64,000 nt of DNA, taken from the NCBI GenBank assembly GCA_963704335.1, contig OY969889.1, positions 2,294,001-2,358,000 of the forward strand, written 5' to 3'. Of this stretch, positions 1-7,486 are shown piece by piece (positions within the stretch are counted from its first letter, which is position 1; each line of letters begins with the position of its first letter). The position numbers and the translations under genes were made by a program. Under the pieces are notes generated by a model. It made no database searches. It had not been told where the DNA came from and saw only the letters and a list, made by a program, of their open reading frames with translations. Source of the DNA: PALSA-612 sp963704335. Its GTDB lineage: Bacteria > Actinomycetota > Thermoleophilia > Gaiellales > Gaiellaceae.

Positions 1-314
1 TGGGTATTCAAGAGCGGATACAGCCCGATGAAGTACGAGGTCGGCGATGTATCAGTGCCGCCCCATGGTGTCCTCACCTGGGGAGAGTGGGAGGCACTCG
101 ACCCCAAGTCCTTTCCCGGCGAGGGTGTACGACCGTCCTGCGCACGTACGGCAATGTCGTGCTCAGCTATAGCGTTGATCAAGAGAAGGGCGGCCCACGT
201 CGACCGAAACTCCCCAAAGGGTTCATCCGGGTCGACTCGGCGCTATCGGCTCTGGATGGGTTCAGCGCAGGAACCTCGACGGAATCCATGAAGGTGAAAG
301 AGAACAGTTCGTGA
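1..314 (+). other. Degenerate coding scrap at left edge
   Basis: No complete gene can be supported here. Frame 1 is open from the edge with a protein-like stretch (short motif PPHGVLTWGEWEAL near 58-100). From about 140 a second frame looks more protein-like (LRTYGNVVLSYSVD) and runs to a TGA at 312-314. A frame change between them would make this the frameshifted tail of a gene that begins outside the window. I do not recognise the product. The rest of 315-709 holds only the tRNA-Trp fragment described separately, and no gene. Confidence 0.2.
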
Positions 315-440
315 CCGAATCGCGGTCAAGGAGATCGTGTGTTCCAGTCACCGCCGCGGCCGACATGGCGGCCGCGGCTCACGACGGCTCTCGGGAGACC
401 ACTCTCCCGGCGGAAAGCCGCCAGACTTTCCGCCGCTAAG

Positions 441-485
441 CAGGGGCGGCAGACCCGAACCTGCAACCCCCGGTTTTGGGACATG
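441..485 (-). repeat. tRNA-Trp 3'-end fragment, candidate attachment site
   Basis: This stretch repeats the 3' end of the intact tRNA-Trp at 6317-6389 in the same orientation. Both copies begin with the same 12 bases, then differ by one missing base and one substitution. They then share 24 identical bases covering the T-arm and variable region, and diverge inside the anticodon arm. The rest of the tRNA is absent, so it cannot work as a tRNA. Partial copies of a tRNA 3' end are the usual scar of site-specific integration at a tRNA gene. No integrase is visible. Confidence 0.6.
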
Positions 486-709
486 GGGCGGGAGGCCAGT
501 CGAGTCGTGGAGCACATATTCATGCGGTTTCAGTCATCTGAGGTCACGTGAGATCAGCTGAGATGGTTCGCACAGTGGTTCGCACGGGCGATGTCTGGCT
601 CGACAACGCCCGAACGTCAGGCCTCTCCCAGCTGCTCAGGCGGTAGCGCCCTGATGCGGGCCAATGAGTTCGGGAATATCACCAGAACGCATCGGGCCAT
701 ACTGCGAGC

Positions 710-1261
710 GTGCATGGACGCTACGCGGGCGAATCGGCGGGGCCGGCACGCGGTCGAATCGTTCTCCGAACAGCGCGTCTGATCCTGATCCCGCTGAGAC
801 GACTCGACGAGGCCGAGCACGCACGAGCGTCGAAGAACCCCGCCGACGCATTGCGCGACACTCGCGCCGCCGAGCTGCAGTGGCGAGAGCACGGCTTCGG
901 CCCCTGGGCGATCCGGGACAGACGGGACGAGAGCTTCCTCGGCTGCGCCGAGCTGCGCCTTGCCGGTCATGGCATCGAGGGAATCGCACCCGACGAGGTC
1001 GAGGCGGGCTGGTGGGTGACCGAGGAGCGGCGGAGGGAAGGCATCGCGATCGAGGCGATGGAAGCAGCCATCGATGACCTCTGGGGCCGTACCGATGTCG
1101 AGATCATCACGGCCTACATCGAGGAGGGAGCGAACGAACCATCTCGTCGCCTTGCCGCCAACCTCGGATTCGCGGCGCGGGGCCCAGGCCTCGGGCGCTC
1201 GGGCGAGCCGATGACGGTGTACGAGGTTCGCCGAGACGATTGGCTCCGACGAGGACTCTGA
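710..1261 (+). CDS. GNAT family N-acetyltransferase (RimJ/RimL-like)
   Basis: Predicted 183-residue acetyl-CoA-dependent N-acetyltransferase. Similarity to the family begins near residue 16 (LRTARLILIPL), the usual first strand of RimJ/RimL-type GNATs. The acetyl-CoA pyrophosphate loop is recognisable at about residues 107-113 (RRREGIA), and the C-terminal half has the typical N-x2-S-RRLAANLGF helix at 142-154. The substrate cannot be told from sequence. The start is a GTG at 710 without a clear ribosome-binding site; the first 15 residues may not be real. It is the only intact gene in the first 5 kb, and its neighbours are decayed. Confidence 0.75.
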   Translation: MHGRYAGESAGPARGRIVLRTARLILIPLRRLDEAEHARASKNPADALRDTRAAELQWREHGFGPWAIRDRRDESFLGCAELRLAGHGIEGIAPDEVEAGWWVTEERRREGIAIEAMEAAIDDLWGRTDVEIITAYIEEGANEPSRRLAANLGFAARGPGLGRSGEPMTVYEVRRDDWLRRGL

Positions 1262-1434
1262 AGCCAACGGGGCCAGAGTGGCCTGGGCGAGCGTGTTCCC
1301 ACGTAACGCGACTGTTCTGCCCTATTGATCCTTGCTACTTAGGGTGGCGAACTAGGGCCAGCGAGGAGGGCCCCGGCGCGGTTGAAACGCTCCCTCGACG
1401 TGAGATGATCGCCGCGCCGATATGGGATTTCTCA

Positions 1435-1900
1435 GGACAAGTGGATCGAACAGGCCGTCGGCAGCGTTCTTGTGGCCTACGTCGCACCCGACTTTCATGA
1501 GATAGACGGGCAGTGGTCGAGTGGGACGGCGAGGACGAGATCCTCATCCACGCCCCGCGATGTATCTCGACGAGGCCTTGCTTCGCGATCGTCGCCGCGA
1601 CGCGCTCGCATTCCTTGATCACGTGGAGGGGTTCCTCGAATCAACGCTGGAACGTGATCTCGATGCGTTCCCGTTCCCCTCCTTCACGATCTACGACGAG
1701 TGGGAGTCTGACGTTTACGCAATCGTCCGGACGGCGTTGATGCCGACGTTGCAGTCCCGATCCTGGTTCGAGCCAACGCGAAGCGCGACAAAGGTTCTCA
1801 GCAGCACGTTCTGGGCACACTGGAACAAACTCGTGCAGGAGTTCGGACAACCCGCTAGGACCCAATTGAGTCAATTCCCTGGGCCCGCCGCCCCGTCGGG
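1435..1900 (+). pseudogene. Decayed gene of unknown function
   Basis: Between the acetyltransferase and the transporter there are about 830 bases without an intact gene. Protein-like pieces follow one another in different frames: VGSVLVAYVAPDFHEI near 1460-1502, WDGEDEILIHAP near 1520-1557, and a longer piece from 1561 (YLDEALLRDRRRDALAF) to about 1860. The last piece stays open to 2249 only by running into the antisense transporter gene, so its tail is not credible. The pattern fits a gene broken by several indels. I do not recognise the family. Confidence 0.25.
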
Positions 1901-2097
1901 CGGAGCCGGCACCGGCGCGAAAGAGGGCATCGGTTCCGGGCGGCGTGCGAAGAACGCGCCCGCCCGCCGCGGCCGATGGCAACGGCGACTACGGGGCGGA
2001 TGCCGTGACGATCGCTCGGCCGATCCTCGATCCGCAGGGTCTCTAGCCCTCAAGCACCAGCTCTTGCGGCCGGCCGCTCCGCCCCCGACGACTTTGC

Positions 2098-3324
2098 TTA
2101 CCTTGCAGCCGGCGCCGGAGGTGCTTCGCGGATCGGCTCGGGCTCGGTCGCGACGGCGACCCGCGGCAGCCATTCGAGCCAGCTCGGGAGATACCAGTTC
2201 CAGTCGCCGAGCAGCTTCATGCTCGCGGGGAGCAAGACGCCCCGGATGATCGTGGCGTCGAGCAAGACGGCGACGGCCAAGCCGACGCCGAACTGCTTCA
2301 GCAGGTCGAAGGACAGGGTGATGAAGACCGAGAAGACGAGCACCATCACGACCGCCGCGCTGGTCACGACGCCGGCAGTGGTCTTGATGCCGTGTTCGAC
2401 CGCCTCGTCGGTCGACATGCCCTGATCGACGCCCTCGCGGATGCGGCTGATGATGAAGACGTGGTAGTCCATCGAGAGCCCGAACAGGATCACGAAGAGG
2501 AACATCGGCATGAACGACTCGATCCCTCCCGACGACGCGCCGATCAATCCGCGCCCAACGCCGTCCTGGAAGACGAGCACGAGGATGCCGTAGGCGGCAG
2601 CGACCGAGAGGGCGTTGAGCACGATCGCCTTCAGCGCGATCACAATCGAGCGGAAGGCGAGCAGCATCACCACGAAGGTCAGCGCGAACACGAAGGCGAA
2701 CACCCACGACCTCCTCTGTTTGAACTGCTGCTCGAAGTCGAGTGATTGCGCCGTCATCCCGCCAACGGCGGTGGTCGCGTCGGGAAGGTTCCCCACCGTC
2801 GCCGGCACGAGGTCGTCGCGGAGGGTGTGGACAGCGGACTTCGAGGCCGAGTCCGTGCCGTTACCGGCAATCGGGACCGAGATTACGGCGACTGTGCCGG
2901 CGCGATTGACATCGACCTCAATCGGCCGGAACATCTCCCCGGTCGCGAGCGCGCGGCGGGTGAGCTCCCCGGTCGCGGCACGGACTCCGGCCGAGCGGAC
3001 ATCGGGAGCCTTGACCACAACCTGCGCAGCGACCGCATCGCCGGGGAACGCCTTCTGGATCTTGTCGTAGGCCCTGACCACGGCGAGCGACCGCGGCAAC
3101 GACTCCGTGCTGTTCTGCGTCGTCTGCATGCGGAGCGCCGGTATGGCGAGCGCGATCAGGACACCGGCTGCCAAGACTCCTGAGACGAGCGGTCGCCGCA
3201 GGACTCGCCCGACGATCGCGCCCCAGAAGTGGCTCTCGCCGACGCGCTCATCGGGACTGCGCAGAAACGGCACCTTGCCCTTGTTCACGCGGTCTCCGAG
3301 CTTGGACAGCAGCGCCGGCAGCAC
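2098..3324 (-). CDS. MMPL family transporter, C-terminal half (frameshifted)
   Basis: This is the second half of an MMPL/RND-type membrane transporter. It has a hydrophobic segment near its N-terminus, a large extracytoplasmic domain, and then a bundle of membrane helices around the family signature SMDYHVFIISRIREG. MMPL proteins in actinobacteria export lipids or other hydrophobic cargo; the cargo here is unknown. The homologous frame extends a little upstream of the ATG at 3324, to about 3345, where it joins the N-terminal half after a one-base shift. Rejoined, the two halves make a normal-length transporter of about 740 residues. Either the gene is dead or the assembly has an indel. Confidence 0.75.
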   Translation of the reverse strand: MLPALLSKLGDRVNKGKVPFLRSPDERVGESHFWGAIVGRVLRRPLVSGVLAAGVLIALAIPALRMQTTQNSTESLPRSLAVVRAYDKIQKAFPGDAVAAQVVVKAPDVRSAGVRAATGELTRRALATGEMFRPIEVDVNRAGTVAVISVPIAGNGTDSASKSAVHTLRDDLVPATVGNLPDATTAVGGMTAQSLDFEQQFKQRRSWVFAFVFALTFVVMLLAFRSIVIALKAIVLNALSVAAAYGILVLVFQDGVGRGLIGASSGGIESFMPMFLFVILFGLSMDYHVFIISRIREGVDQGMSTDEAVEHGIKTTAGVVTSAAVVMVLVFSVFITLSFDLLKQFGVGLAVAVLLDATIIRGVLLPASMKLLGDWNWYLPSWLEWLPRVAVATEPEPIREAPPAPAAR

Positions 3325-4321
3325 GGTCAGCGAGCCGAGGACGGCCAGTCGCGACGACGAGAATCGTCGCCGCGGCGAAGCCCTCGAAGGTCTTGTCGCC
3401 GCTGATGAACATTCCGGACATCGCCACGATCACCGTTATGCCCGAGATCAGGACTGAGCGGCCCGACGTCGCGGCGGCAGCCTCGACCGAGGCGGACTCC
3501 GTCCGTCCCGCCACGCGCTCCTCGCGGCTCCGCTTGAGGTAGAACATCGAGTAGTCGACGCCGACTGCGAGTCCGATGAGCAGGACGACCGCCGAGACCG
3601 CGTCGTCCATCGGCAGCACGTGGCTCGGCAGCGACAGGAGCCCGATCGCTGCGAATACCGACGTCAGGCCGAGCAGCAGCGGGATCCCCGCAGCGACAAG
3701 CGCCCCGAACGTCAGCAACAGGATCACCAACGTCACCGGGAGCGAGATCGCGCCCGCCTTGAGCAGATCCTTGCCGAACTGCTCGTTGATCGCCTTGTTC
3801 GCGCTTCCACCGCCGAACTCGTCGATCGTGAACTGAGGACTCGCGCGCTGCGCGTCCGCGACCGCCGCCAGGATCGGCTCGACCTTGTCCTTGGCGTCTT
3901 CAGCCTTGCCGCGGATGTCGAACTCGATCAGCGCTGAGTGCCCGTCGCTCGATACCCGGCCAGAATTGCCCGGCGCGAACGGCGAATCGATGTTGGTCAC
4001 GTCGCGCTGTGCCTCCAGCCGCCGGATTACGTCTTGCACGACGGCGTGGAACCGTGCGCTCGCCGCGGTCAGCGTAGAGCTTTGAATGAGCACCAGCTCC
4101 TTCGCCGGCTGCTCGAACTCGTCGTTGAGTATCCGCTGGACACGACCGGACTCACCCGGTCCGGGTTCGGTCGCCGACAGCGACTTGGTCCCAACCCTCT
4201 GGCCAACCCCGAAGGCGATGATCACGAATGCGAGCCAGCCGAAGACGGCGGTCTTCCAGTGCCTCGCGCTCCAACGGCCGGCGCGCGCAGCGAGGTTCTC
4301 CTTCTGGACGGAGCCTGCCAC
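3248..4321 (-). CDS. MMPL family transporter, N-terminal half (frameshifted)
   Basis: First half of the same MMPL transporter. It has a cytoplasmic N-terminus, a first membrane helix (residues about 26-42), an extracytoplasmic domain, and a helix bundle carrying the signature GVDYSMFYLKRSREE. The true reading ends near 3350, around FAAATILVVA; the last ~33 residues, down to the stop at 3248, are an arginine-rich out-of-frame tail. A shift of one base at 3345-3352 restores LAVLGSLTVLPALLS, the expected continuation. No other intact gene is close enough to form an operon with it. Confidence 0.75.
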   Translation of the reverse strand: MAGSVQKENLAARAGRWSARHWKTAVFGWLAFVIIAFGVGQRVGTKSLSATEPGPGESGRVQRILNDEFEQPAKELVLIQSSTLTAASARFHAVVQDVIRRLEAQRDVTNIDSPFAPGNSGRVSSDGHSALIEFDIRGKAEDAKDKVEPILAAVADAQRASPQFTIDEFGGGSANKAINEQFGKDLLKAGAISLPVTLVILLLTFGALVAAGIPLLLGLTSVFAAIGLLSLPSHVLPMDDAVSAVVLLIGLAVGVDYSMFYLKRSREERVAGRTESASVEAAAATSGRSVLISGITVIVAMSGMFISGDKTFEGFAAATILVVATGRPRLADRAAGAAVQARRPREQGQGAVSAQSR

Positions 4322-4416
4322 AACGTCACTCTAATACTCCCGACTCTTAACGGGGAAACACGGCGTCGAAAGAGGCGCCAGGTCCGGTCTGCCGCCGAGT
4401 CTAGGTCGCTAGGGGT

Positions 4417-4869
4417 CTACGTCGCTACCTGCTCTGTTGCGGGACCGCCGACGTGCGACCGCCGCCAGATCAGAACGGCGAAGACAACGAGCCAGATCGA
4501 CCACAAGATGTAGCCGACGAAGTTGGCGAAGTCGGTTCCGGGTACGTCGAGCGGAACGAGGACTCCGAGCGCGATGAGTGCTGCCGCTGCCAGGCCGACG
4601 TACGTGAACCACCGCCCGGCAAGGCGCCGTCCCAGCGCGTAGATGATGAGCACCGTCCACGTCGCCGTCAGCAGGTAGCCGAGCGTTTCGCCGACGACGG
4701 TGCCGAGCACGGTGTGCACCGTTTCGAACGCGTCTGTGTCCTCACGGTCGGCGATGAAGGGCACGATCAGCGCCCAGCGGCTCAGGCCGATCACCTGGAC
4801 TACGGCAGCGGCGATCCCAACCCAGATCGACCAACGTCCAAGCTCGTTTCCGGCGAGACGGCCGAGCAA
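4417..4869 (-). CDS. DUF4386-like membrane protein, C-terminal part (frameshifted)
   Basis: This 150-residue frame is almost entirely membrane helices (four hydrophobic segments) with a short basic tail. It resembles the C-terminal two thirds of DUF4386-type integral membrane proteins, which have no known function. Its N-terminal third lies in the overlapping frame 4800-5087. Shifting by one base near 4885-4892 gives the natural continuation LAPIAILLGRLAG. It is the second frameshifted membrane gene in this region. Confidence 0.6.
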   Translation of the reverse strand: MLGRLAGNELGRWSIWVGIAAAVVQVIGLSRWALIVPFIADREDTDAFETVHTVLGTVVGETLGYLLTATWTVLIIYALGRRLAGRWFTYVGLAAAALIALGVLVPLDVPGTDFANFVGYILWSIWLVVFAVLIWRRSHVGGPATEQVAT

Positions 4870-5087
4870 GATCGCAATCGGAGCGAGAAGGCTGCGGACA
4901 GGGCAAGGATGACGAAGAGGGTGATGATCGTTCCTTCGTCGTCACGAAACTCGGCCAGGATCTCGTCAGCGTACTCCTGGAGGATGTCCGGGTAGCTGAA
5001 CACCGAGCCAAGGCCAAGGAAGGCGACGTTGGCCAGCACCACCGCAACCACCATCAGAATGGCGGCGATGCGAGCAGTCGAGCGCAT
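4800..5087 (-). CDS. DUF4386-like membrane protein, N-terminal part (frameshifted)
   Basis: N-terminal part of the split membrane protein. It has a signal-anchor-like first helix (residues about 7-27), a short acidic extracytoplasmic loop (DEILAEFRDDEGT), and the start of a second helix (LFVILALSAAF). After about residue 67 the frame turns arginine- and serine-rich, where the true reading moves to the frame of 4417-4869. The rejoined protein would be about 215 residues, normal for the family. The 280 bases upstream (5088-5369) hold nothing I can identify. Confidence 0.55.
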   Translation of the reverse strand: MRSTARIAAILMVVAVVLANVAFLGLGSVFSYPDILQEYADEILAEFRDDEGTIITLFVILALSAAFSLRLRSCSAVSPETSLDVGRSGLGSPLP

Positions 5088-5369
5088 CGGGCGAGCTTAA
5101 GTTAAGCGCGACAACGCTGCGGCTACGCGGCGCCGCTTGTACGCGCAAATGGACAGCGATCACGTTCGCGTCGTGAAGATTCTGGATGGAGATCGGCCCG
5201 CACAGGCGGCATCATGCGCTAGAGCGCTCGCATCGTTGGTGGGTTGCCGTTTTCGCCACAACCATGCGGGTTGCGGGCGGTGTCGGGGACTTTGTCGGCT
5301 ACACGACCGCCCGTCGGACACGCACCGGCGATGGATCGCACGGGCAGGCTGCCAGCGACCTCGAAGGAC

Positions 5370-6023
5370 TTACGTCAGGGCTGGAGCCCCCAGGTCTGAC
5401 TTCGTTCTTTGATGTTCACGGAGGACTCCAGCGAGGAATAGCGCCGCAAATCCAATCGCAGCTGGGGCTGAGTGCGCAGCGACTACAACCGAGAGGCAGG
5501 TTGCCACGACGACGGCCTTCCCAGCGCCGGCCTTGTGCAGGGCTACGGCCGCCGCGATCGCGACGGTCAGCCAAGAGGCGCCAGCTACGAGTCCAATCGC
5601 GGAAATGTTCCCGGCGAGCTGGCTGTCCTCGACGACGAAATCGATTGCCCGCGCAATGGCGGCCTGCTCCTCCCCTGCGAGGTCGTTGGCCCAGCGAGTG
5701 AGGATGCCGGTCGCGATCCCTTGAATGGAGTCATACGCGCTGAAGAACACCGTCCAGACAACTAGGGCGGCCCGGCTGACCCTCGCCGCCGCCGAGGAGA
5801 GGCCGTCGAGGAGTCTCCAGACAGCCAGGAACAGGAACGGTGTCAATATGAGCTGCCCGACGTGGACGAACAGCCAGCGGTCGACAACGTCCGTGATTCC
5901 CTCGTATGGACTGTCCCCGCCGGGGTTCGGGTGGAAGACGATCAGTACTGCCCAGAGAAGTGGCCCGGCGTAAACGAGATAGCGGCCGATGCTTGTCTCC
6001 CCGAGTGCTCTTGGGTCAGCCAT
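5370..6023 (-). CDS. Multi-pass membrane protein of unknown function
   Basis: Intact 217-residue protein with about six hydrophobic segments. Motifs such as LLWAVLIVFHPNPGG near the N-terminus and a central WTVFFSAYDSIQGIATG recall hypothetical actinobacterial membrane proteins, but I cannot name a function. The start at 6023 was chosen over the upstream ATG at 6062 because a strong ribosome-binding site (AAAGGAGG, 6029-6036) lies just ahead of it. Unlike its neighbours at 2098-5087 it has no frameshift. It lies just inside the presumed right end of the tRNA-Trp-bounded segment. Confidence 0.65.
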   Translation of the reverse strand: MADPRALGETSIGRYLVYAGPLLWAVLIVFHPNPGGDSPYEGITDVVDRWLFVHVGQLILTPFLFLAVWRLLDGLSSAAARVSRAALVVWTVFFSAYDSIQGIATGILTRWANDLAGEEQAAIARAIDFVVEDSQLAGNISAIGLVAGASWLTVAIAAAVALHKAGAGKAVVVATCLSVVVAAHSAPAAIGFAALFLAGVLREHQRTKSDLGAPALT

Positions 6024-6028
6024 GTGGC

Positions 6029-6036
6029 CTCCTTTC
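6029..6036 (-). promoter_or_regulatory. Ribosome-binding site deciding the start at 6023
   Basis: On the minus strand this reads AAAGGAGG, a near-perfect Shine-Dalgarno sequence, 5 bases before the ATG at 6023. It rules against the longer start at 6062. Confidence 0.7.
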
Positions 6037-6190
6037 GAGTTCTCGTGCATGCAGCATTCCACTAGCCGGCTAAGACGAAACCGTCCACCGGCCGAACCGT
6101 TCGACGCTAAATTCGAGCGGCTTTCCGCCCTGCAGGAGGAGCTGTCATCCGTCTCGCGCTCGCGGGGGTGGGCGCTGCTTCGCGAGACCG

Positions 6191-6240
6191 TGGCGCCAGT
6201 GCGCGCCAGTGCGCGCCAGTTTCAGGCGGTTTCTGGCGGT
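6191..6240 (+). repeat. 10-bp tandem repeat cluster beside tRNA-Trp
   Basis: Five consecutive decamers sit in phase. The first three are TGGCGCCAGT, GCGCGCCAGT and GCGCGCCAGT; the next two are TTCAGGCGGT and TTCTGGCGGT, a second related pair. The array is in the 293-base non-coding gap (6024-6316) between the membrane protein and tRNA-Trp. Nothing else was recognised in that gap. Arm-type recombinase sites next to a tRNA attachment site can look like this, but simple slippage is equally possible. Confidence 0.5.
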
Positions 6241-6316
6241 CTTGAGCGGAGAGCCGAGAGCCTGTCTAGAGGTGGGAGGCGGCTCTACGGTGCGTGTTTA
6301 CGCCTGGTTGAGCCAA

Positions 6317-6389
6317 CAGGGGCGGCAGGACTCGAACCTGCAACCCCCGGTTTTGGAGACCGGTGCTCTGCCAATTGAGCTACGCCCCT
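6317..6389 (-). tRNA. tRNA-Trp (anticodon CCA)
   Basis: A 73-base cloverleaf on the minus strand. The acceptor stem AGGGGCG pairs fully with CGCCCCT, followed by discriminator G. The anticodon stem CCGGT/ACCGG encloses the loop CTCCAAA with anticodon CCA. The T-arm carries GGTTCGAGTCC. The 3' CCA is not encoded. Its 3' half is duplicated at 441-485. Confidence 0.95.
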
Positions 6390-6437
6390 TCGCCAGCCAA
6401 CGCTGGGTTGCACGATCACGATAGCTAGATTGGCGAC

Positions 6438-6614
6438 GTGGGCAAGCCTTCCCAGCGGCGCGGGCTCGGCGCGCTCTTTCTCCTCTTGACGGCGATCATG
6501 GCTGGCATCGCCTGGGCCGCCTACAAGGCCGATCAGTGGGTGATTCTCATCACTGCGGGCGTCATCGCAGCCTGGATGGCGACGCTCGTGATCCGCGCCT
6601 TCCGCGCCGGTTAG
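6438..6614 (+). CDS. Small two-helix membrane protein
   Basis: A 58-residue protein from a GTG start. It has a basic N-terminus (GKPSQRRG) followed by two hydrophobic segments (about residues 10-29 and 34-53) and a short basic tail. It is transcribed away from tRNA-Trp and ends 35 bases before the sigma factor gene, so the two may share a transcript. Its length and topology superficially recall SecE, which often lies next to tRNA-Trp, but it has two helices and no SecE motif, and no nusG follows. Function unknown. Confidence 0.5.
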   Translation: MGKPSQRRGLGALFLLLTAIMAGIAWAAYKADQWVILITAGVIAAWMATLVIRAFRAG

Positions 6615-6649
6615 CGGGAGTTCGCCGGGGCACGGCGTATTCTCTCGGC

Positions 6650-7432
6650 GTGGCGGACGACACCAAAGCTCTCTGGCGCACGTATCGCAAGACGGGCGAC
6701 GCAGCACTCCGCGACCGCCTCATCCTCACGTATGCGCCGCTCGTGAAGTTCGTCGCCGGCCGCATCTCCAGCGGGCTCCCTTCGCACGTGGACGAGAACG
6801 ACCTCGTCTCGTACGGGCTGCTCGGGCTGATCGGCGCCATCGAGCGCTACGACCCCGAGCGGGACGTGAAGTTCGAGACGTACGCCATCGCACGGATCAA
6901 GGGCTCGATCATCGACGAGCTGCGCGCGATGGACTGGGTGCCGCGCTCGGTTCGCTCCCGCGCTCGCGAGATCGAGCGGGCGATCGCGAAGCTCGAGGCG
7001 GAGCTGCACCGCTCGCCGACGGACGAGGAGATCGCCGCCAAGGTCGGCATCGAGGTGTCGGAGCTCGAGGACAGCCTGCTAGACATCTCCCGCTCCTCGA
7101 TCGCCGCGCTCGACGAGCTGTGGACCGTGTCGTCCTCGACCGGCGACCAGGTCGCCCTCATCGACACCATCGAGGACCGCGAAGGACCGCAACCCGAGGC
7201 TGCGCTCGACGCGACCGAGACGAAGGAGGCGATGGCCGAGGCGATAGCCAGCCTCCCCGAGCGCGAGAAGATCGTCGTCACGCTCTACTACTACGAGGAG
7301 CTGACGTTGCGGGAGATCGGCGAGGTGCTCGGCGTCACCGAATCTCGCGTCTCGCAGCTGCACACGAAGGCGGTTCTTCGCCTGCGGGCGCGGCTCTCCG
7401 GCGTGGCCCCCAGAAGCTCTGCAGCCAGCTAG
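6650..7432 (+). CDS. FliA/WhiG-type RNA polymerase sigma factor
   Basis: A 260-residue sigma-70 family factor that directs RNA polymerase to a specific promoter set. Region 2 is complete (DENDLVSYGLLGLIGAIERYD through the RIKGSIIDELRAMDWVPRSVR block), a region 3 follows, and region 4 carries the helix-turn-helix LTLREIGEVLGVTESRVSQLH near the C-terminus. The DWVPRSVR sequence is typical of FliA/WhiG factors, which control motility or development. No flagellar genes are in the window, so the regulon is unknown. The GTG at 6650 is preferred; the longer frame from 6536 would overlap the upstream gene. Confidence 0.85.
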   Translation: MADDTKALWRTYRKTGDAALRDRLILTYAPLVKFVAGRISSGLPSHVDENDLVSYGLLGLIGAIERYDPERDVKFETYAIARIKGSIIDELRAMDWVPRSVRSRAREIERAIAKLEAELHRSPTDEEIAAKVGIEVSELEDSLLDISRSSIAALDELWTVSSSTGDQVALIDTIEDREGPQPEAALDATETKEAMAEAIASLPEREKIVVTLYYYEELTLREIGEVLGVTESRVSQLHTKAVLRLRARLSGVAPRSSAAS

Positions 7433-7486
7433 CCTGCCGGGCTACGCTAGCGCGGCACACCGCGCCTGAGGAGGGATTCGTAGCCA

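Noticed and set aside
1521..2249. 242-residue forward frame as a real gene
   Set aside because: Only its first ~110 residues look protein-like. The tail runs antisense into the MMPL gene and becomes Arg/Ser-rich.
6191..6240. CRISPR array
   Set aside because: The units are 10 bases with no spacers, and no cas genes are present.
6438..6614. SecE
   Set aside because: Size and position next to tRNA-Trp suggest it, but it has two helices, no SecE motif, and no nusG downstream.
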